Shown here piece by piece: positions 57,073-64,000 of a DNA stretch of 64,000 bases; positions within the stretch are counted from its first letter, which is position 1; each line of letters starts with the position of its first letter. Source of the stretch: Blastomonas natatoria (lineage in GTDB: Bacteria; Pseudomonadota; Alphaproteobacteria; Sphingomonadales; Sphingomonadaceae); the NCBI RefSeq assembly GCF_003201955.1, contig NZ_QJJM01000014.1:1-64000 (forward strand), in the 5' to 3' direction. Made by a program: the position numbers and the translations under genes. Below the pieces are notes generated by a model that did not search any database, had not been told where the DNA came from, and worked only from the letters and a program-made list of their open reading frames with translations.

Positions 57073-57786
57073 ATGGCGAAAGCCGCCAGAGCCCTGCTCG
57101 CCTGGCTGGCGCTGATCGCGGGCTTGGCCTTTGCTGCGGGCGAGATCGGCGGGCTATGGGGCACCAACACCGACTGGCGCGCGCCCGAGGACGGCGTGAC
57201 CATCTATGTCGAGACCAACGGCTTTCACACCGGCTTCATCCTGCCCGCACGCGCCGAGGGGATCGACTGGCACGTGCTGTTCCCGCCGACCGATCTCAAG
57301 GACATACGCTATCATGCCACCGGTGCGACCGATCATGTCGCGATCGGATGGGGCGAGCGCGATTTCTACCTGAACACCCCGGACTGGCGACAGCTCGACC
57401 CTGCGACCATGGCCCGCGCCGCCATCGGCAGCGATGCCACGCTGATCCACATCTATCACATGAACCGCCCGCAGGAGGGCCGCTATGCCCGCAAGCTGAT
57501 GATCAGCCATGCCGCCTATCGCCGGCTGGCCGACCGGCTGATGCAGGACATCGCCTTTCCGAAACGCGGACCGCTGAACCCCATTCCCGGCTATGGCGGC
57601 GATGATGTGTTCTACAAAGCCAATGGGCGGTATTCGCTGGTCCGCAGCTGCAATGTCTGGACCGGCGACCATCTGCGCGCCATCGGCGTGCGGGTCGGCG
57701 CCTGGACCCCGGCGGAACACCATGTCATGCGCTGGTTTCCTGAAGTTTCATCTCGAGAAACAGTCGCTCTGCCCGAGCCGGATTGA
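57073..57786 (+). CDS. DUF2459 (TIGR02117) family protein
   Basis: A 237-residue protein with an N-terminal hydrophobic segment (ARALLAWLALIAGLAFAAGEI) acting as signal or anchor. The DUF2459 domain follows: TIYVETNGFHTGFILPARAEGIDWHVLFPPTDL, then HVAIGWGERDFYLNTPDW, SDATLIHIYHMNRPQEGRYARKLMIS and SLVRSCNVWTGDHLRAIGV. The conserved His, Glu and Cys hint at a cysteine-peptidase-like active site (NlpC-related folds show similar H/C patterns), but this is speculative. The start is ATG 57073 or GTG 57070, immediately after a palindromic repeat. The 3' end overlaps the convergent sigma-factor gene by 62 bp. Confidence 0.87.
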   Translation: MAKAARALLAWLALIAGLAFAAGEIGGLWGTNTDWRAPEDGVTIYVETNGFHTGFILPARAEGIDWHVLFPPTDLKDIRYHATGATDHVAIGWGERDFYLNTPDWRQLDPATMARAAIGSDATLIHIYHMNRPQEGRYARKLMISHAAYRRLADRLMQDIAFPKRGPLNPIPGYGGDDVFYKANGRYSLVRSCNVWTGDHLRAIGVRVGAWTPAEHHVMRWFPEVSSRETVALPEPD

Positions 57787-58954
57787 GCGCCAGCGCCGCG
57801 CGGTATGCCTCCGCTGCGCCGACCCGGTCACCGGTTTGCGCGAGCAGATGCGCGCGCGCTGCATGCCAGGGGCGGTATCGTTCCAGCTGCATGCTGCCCA
57901 GCGCCTCGATCTCGCCCAGCCCAACCTCAGGCCCCTCGACCCGCGACAGCGCGACGGCGCGGTTGATCGCCACGACCGGGCCGGGGCGCAACACCATCAG
58001 CATGTCGTACAGTCTGAGGATGGCAAGCCAGTCGGTATGTCCTTCTCCCTTGCGCCGCGAATGGGTGAGATGGATCGCCGCCATCAGCTGATACGGCCCG
58101 CTTTGCCCGATCTGTGCCGCGCGGCGCATCAGACTTGCTGCCGATCCGATGAGCCTGTCGTTCCACAAGGCCGGTTCTTGTTCGCTCAACGGGATCATGC
58201 GGCCTTGATCATCGACCCGTGCCGCCCGCCGCGCCTCGGCGAGCTGCACCAAAGCGGCCAGGCCCAGCACCTCGGGGTCATCGGGCAGCAGTTCGGCGAG
58301 CATGTCGGTCAGCCGCAATACCTCGGGACCCAGATCGGCGGTCGGCTCGCTGCTAGCCGCGTCCTGAAAGGCCAGCGCATAGCCGATCTCGAGCGTCGCC
58401 AGCACCGCTTGCAGCCGCTCGGTCCAGAGATGCGGGGGCGGGGTCTCGAACGGCACGCCCGCCTCGCGGATCTTGGTCTTGGCGCGTGTGAGCCGCTGGA
58501 ACATCGCCGGGACGGCCATCAGAAAGGCCGCCGCGATCCGCTCGGTAGGCACACCACAGACCACACGCAGGGTCAGCGCGGCACGTGCCTCGGGCGCGAT
58601 CGCCGGATGGCAGCAGATGAAGATCAGCCGCAGCCGATCGTCGGGAATCTGTTCGTCGAACAGCGAGACGGCATCCATGTCCCCGCCCTCCGGTTCGGGC
58701 GGCTGTTCGGCGATCAGCTGGGTCAGCCGCGCCTCGCGCCGCAGCCGGTCGATGATCCGCCTCCGTGCCGTCACGTGCAGCCAGCCGCCGATATTGGCAG
58801 GCAAAGGTGCATCGGCGAAATGGCGCATCGCCAGCTCTGCTGCATCGGCAAAACCGTCTTCGGCGAGGTCCAGATCGCGGAACCGCGCCGCAAGCACCGC
58901 CACGACGGCGGGCCGGGCCGCGATGATCGACGCGCCCAGCCCGGCCGAGTTCAT
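57725..58954 (-). CDS. ECF sigma factor, ECF42 type
   Basis: A 409-residue sigma factor. Region sigma2/sigma4 covers residues ~1-170 (AMRHFADAPLPANIGGWLHVTARRRIIDRLRREARL; LRLIFICCHPAIAPEARAALTLRVVCGVPTERIAAAFLMAVPAMFQRLTRAKTKI). A ~230-residue TPR-like C-terminal extension (DUF6596; LHLTHSRRKGEGHTDWLAILRLYDMLMVLRPGPVVAINRAVALS ... AAEAYRAALAL) is the hallmark of ECF42, in which the extension replaces an anti-sigma factor. Start 58954 overlaps the DGPF/YCII stop (ATGA), the typical partner of this group. Confidence 0.92.
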   Translation of the reverse strand: MNSAGLGASIIAARPAVVAVLAARFRDLDLAEDGFADAAELAMRHFADAPLPANIGGWLHVTARRRIIDRLRREARLTQLIAEQPPEPEGGDMDAVSLFDEQIPDDRLRLIFICCHPAIAPEARAALTLRVVCGVPTERIAAAFLMAVPAMFQRLTRAKTKIREAGVPFETPPPHLWTERLQAVLATLEIGYALAFQDAASSEPTADLGPEVLRLTDMLAELLPDDPEVLGLAALVQLAEARRAARVDDQGRMIPLSEQEPALWNDRLIGSAASLMRRAAQIGQSGPYQLMAAIHLTHSRRKGEGHTDWLAILRLYDMLMVLRPGPVVAINRAVALSRVEGPEVGLGEIEALGSMQLERYRPWHAARAHLLAQTGDRVGAAEAYRAALALNPARAERLFLEMKLQETSA

Positions 58955-59316
58955 GCCTCGGGTTCGCTCATCGGCCAGACTGGGCGGATTTCGAGCGCGC
59001 CCTTGGGGATCGGGATGCGCCTGGCCCAAGCCAGCGCCTCGTCGAGATTGGCGACATCGATGATGTAGAAGCCGCCCAGTTCCTCATGGCTTTCGGAAAA
59101 GGCGCCGTCGTGGATCTGATGCTCGCCCATGTTCCAGCGGATCGTCGTGGCGGTCGATGCGGGCTTCAGCCGCTCGCCCGAAAAGCTGACCCCGGCAGCG
59201 ACCATCGCCTCGCCCAGCGCCATGTGCGCGGCGAGCGTCTCGGCGAGCAGCTTCTCGCCCTCGGGGCCTGCATAGACGCTCTCGTCCTCGTGGATCATCA
59301 GCATGTACTGCATCAT
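58951..59316 (-). CDS. YCII/DGPF domain protein (ECF42 partner)
   Basis: A ~121-residue YCII-related protein (MQYMLMIHEDESVYAGPEGEKLLAETLAAHMALGEAMVAAGVSFSGERLKPASTATTIRWNMGEHQIHDGAFSESHEELGGFYIIDVANLDEALAWARRIPIPKGALEIRPVWPM). The DGAFSESHEELGGFYIID block is the DGPF signature in slightly diverged form (DGAF). It is coupled to the ECF42 sigma gene by a 4-bp overlap. Three consecutive ATGs (59313-59319) follow GAGGAG; I chose the middle one. Confidence 0.9.
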   Translation of the reverse strand: MMQYMLMIHEDESVYAGPEGEKLLAETLAAHMALGEAMVAAGVSFSGERLKPASTATTIRWNMGEHQIHDGAFSESHEELGGFYIIDVANLDEALAWARRIPIPKGALEIRPVWPMSEPEA

Positions 59317-59432
59317 CATGTCTCCTCGTCCGAACGGCAAAAGGCGCGTTCTGCCCCATGACGAACGGCAATGGGTGAATTCGACAGCGGCTGAACTTTT
59401 TCGGCGCCATGACGCCAGAAGGACCGGAAACT

Positions 59433-62028
<2,596 letters not shown>

Positions 62029-62029
<1 letters not shown>

Positions 62030-63690
62030 CACACCCCCTCCAGCAACCGGTCCGCCTGCGCTCTTGCTTCGGGCGTGATTTCCGCGCCCGACAGCATCCG
62101 AGCGATCTCTTCCTTGCGGCCGGCATCGTCCAATGTGCGCACGCCGGTGCGGGCTACCGTGCCGTCCGAGGTCTTGGCGATCAGCAGATGCTGACTGCCG
62201 CGCGCGGCGACCTGGGGCGAGTGGGTGACGACCAGCAGCTGCGTACCGCGCGCCAGCCGCGCGAGCCGCTCGCCGATGGCGGAGGCGACCGCGCCGCCGA
62301 CGCCGCGGTCGATCTCGTCGAAGATCATCGTTGCAGCCCCGCCCTGTTCGGCCAGCGCGACCTTGAGCGCCAGGATGAAGCGCGAGAGCTCGCCTCCGGA
62401 CGCGATCTTCATCAGCGGCGCGAAATCGCTGCCCGGATTGGTCGAGATGAGAAATTCGACATGATCCTTGCCGCTCGCGCCCCAGCGCGCCTCGTCGAGC
62501 GGCTCGACCAGGGTGCGGAAGCGTGCGGCGTCGAGCTTCAGCGGCTTCAATTCGGCCATCACCGCCGCATCGAGCGCCGCGCCCGCCTTGGTCCGCGCTA
62601 CGCTCAGCGCCTCGGCGGCCGCCACATAGGCCTCGCGCGCCTTGTGCCGCGCCCTGTCGAGTTCGGCGACATTCGCCCCGCCCGATTCCAGCGCGGCCCA
62701 GTCCGCCTGCATCTTCTTCAGCAGATCGGGCAGCAGATCGCCTGCGACATTGTGCTTGCGGGCGAGCGCGCGCAGATCGAACAGCCGCCGCTCCAGCTCG
62801 TCGAGCCGCACCGCGTCATAGGTCAAAGCCTCGGAGGCGGCGCGCAGCTTGGCCTCTGTATCGTCAGCCTCGATCATCGCGCGGTCGAGCGCCTCCATCG
62901 CCTGGTCGAGCAGCGGATGCTCCTCCGCGATCCGCCCCAGCTTGCGCGCCGCCCCGCGCAGCTGCGCCAGCGCGCCCTTCGATCCCTCGAAGGTCTCGAA
63001 CAGTTCGGCGAGATCGCCCGACAGCCGCTCGCCCTTCTGCATCGCGGCGCGTTCGCCTGCCAGTTCCTCTTCCTCGCCAGGCTGAGGGCCGAACGCGGCA
63101 AGTTCCTCCAGATTATGCTCGAGCAGTTCGCGGTCGCGCATCGCGGTCTCGATCGCCTCGCTCGCCGCAACGAACGCGCGCTCAGCCGCCTGCCATTCGC
63201 GCCAGGCCGCCGCGACGCCCGCGACATCGCAGCGCCCGAAACTATCGAGCAGGTCGCGATGGCCCTTGGGGTTGATGAGGCCGCGATCGTCGTGCTGGCC
63301 ATGAATCTCGACCAGCATCGCGCCCAGGTCGCGAAGCAGCGCGGCGGACACCGGCTGGTCGTTGACGAACGCACGACTGCCGCCATCGGCGCGCACCTGC
63401 CGCCGGATCAGCAGCGGCTCGCCCGGCTCCTGCGCGATGTCATTGTCCTGGAGCAGTGCAGCAACACCGGCATGGTCCGCCGTATCGAACCCCGCGATCA
63501 CCAGTGCCCGCTCGGCCCCCTGGCGCACCAGCCCGCTATCGGCGCGCGCGCCCATGGCGAGGCCCAGCGCATCGAGCAGGATCGACTTGCCCGCCCCGGT
63601 CTCCCCGGTCAGCACGCCGAGGCCCGCATGGAAGTCCAGATCGAGCGCCTCGATCAGCACCAGGTCACGAATGGCGAGCGACAGCAGCAT
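62029..63690 (-). CDS. recN: DNA repair protein RecN
   Basis: A 553-residue SMC-like ATPase acting at double-strand breaks. It has the Walker A LGVLTGETGAGKSILLDALGLAMG, a FVNDQPVSAALLRDLGAMLVEIHGQHDDRGLINP block, a long coiled coil (~150-350), and the C-terminal signature ISTNPGSDFAPLMKIASGGELSRFILALKVALAE, then Walker B TMIFDEIDRGVGGAVASAIGERL. The stop overlaps the HEPN-like gene. In many Alphaproteobacteria recN is followed directly by ligA. Confidence 0.97.
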
Positions 63691-63902
63691 CCCCGTGCTT
63701 TAGAACAGAGCAGGCACATCTGGAAACAGGCTTTTTGGACGATGGTGGCGCAACCGCACGATCATCTGCGGGTAAAAGCGCGTGCATGGCATTGACTTGT
63801 TCCGGCGCTCCCCATAGCTCCGGCCAATGGGGCATGGATGCGCAAGGATGACGACGCGAAAATGACCCTTATACCGCAAATCCTCGACTTCGGGACGGCG
63901 CG

Positions 63903-64000
63903 ATGAGCCTCGCTGCCCTGCCGCTTGCGCTGGTGCTCTCGACAATGCAGGCCGGGGCCGAGCCGGTTGTTCCGCCATCGGGCAGCCCCATCCGGACCGA
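63903..64000 (+). CDS. Start of an exported protein, cut by the window end
   Basis: The first 32 residues (MSLAALPLALVLSTMQAGAE, then PVVPPSGSPIR) look like a short signal peptide followed by a Pro-rich mature start. No stop is reached before base 64000. The gene is divergent from recN with ~210 bp between them. A weak -35-like TTGACT lies at 63792-63797. The protein is not identifiable. Confidence 0.5.
   Translation, partial: MSLAALPLALVLSTMQAGAEPVVPPSGSPIRT

Overview
The window looks like chromosomal DNA of an alphaproteobacterium of the order Sphingomonadales (Sphingomonas/Blastomonas/Sphingopyxis-type). The signs are high GC, a GcrA cell-cycle regulator, CtrA-type promoter boxes (NTAA-N7-TTAACC), the rimP-nusA-ylxR-infB-rbfA...truB-rpsO-pnp order, and several families of paired palindromic repeats of the kind common in sphingomonads. 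The genus cannot be fixed from sequence reading alone. Most of the window is conserved core genome. Accessory material sits at the left end (0-2.1 kb), in two toxin-antitoxin pairs, and in one coupled gene between recN and ligA.

Layout. 0-2.2 kb: fused IS remnants and an AT-rich stretch, then a P4-type integrase beside the 3' end of tRNA-Ser(CGA), which is the integration edge of a genomic island continuing to the left. 2.4-9.2 kb: hspQ, a lipoprotein, an orphan ABC-2 permease, gcrA, topoisomerase IV parE and an SxxK/SDN serine hydrolase. 9.1-13.8 kb: GNAT, LysR, apaG, cytochrome c, a membrane ICMT-like protein and small envelope proteins. 13.9-23.9 kb: Fe-S photolyase, glutaryl-CoA dehydrogenase, diguanylate cyclase, argC, NlpC/P60 hydrolase, M17 aminopeptidase, DUF3298 lipoprotein and a Baeyer-Villiger-type monooxygenase.

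24.0-35.3 kb is the most coherent metabolic block. Two divergent operons encode a complete trans-4-hydroxy-L-proline pathway: 4-hydroxyproline epimerase, D-hydroxyproline oxidase, deaminase of the DapA family, and alpha-ketoglutarate semialdehyde dehydrogenase. They also carry an APC permease, a DctA-like symporter, two putative Xaa-Pro/Xaa-Hyp peptidases of unrelated folds, and a GntR/FCD regulator. A perfect 12-bp palindrome lies in the divergent promoter. The block would let the cell use hydroxyproline-containing peptides and feed 2-oxoglutarate to the TCA cycle.

35.3-50.3 kb: a YtrA-type GntR regulator, a TPR-Asp/Asn beta-hydroxylase, an L,D-transpeptidase, then the transcription/translation superoperon. 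The superoperon carries vapBC, tdk and a GNAT gene between rbfA and truB, and truB has an in-frame palindromic repeat. 49.8-53.0 kb: parDE converges on sdhCDA, and sdhB is not present. 53.2-59.3 kb: a soluble globin-like chemoreceptor, SDR, GIY-YIG nuclease, prmA bracketed by palindromic repeats, a DUF2459 protein, and an ECF42-type sigma factor with its DGPF/YCII partner. 59.4-64.0 kb: ligA, a coupled HEPN-like gene, recN, and the start of a secreted protein cut by the window end.
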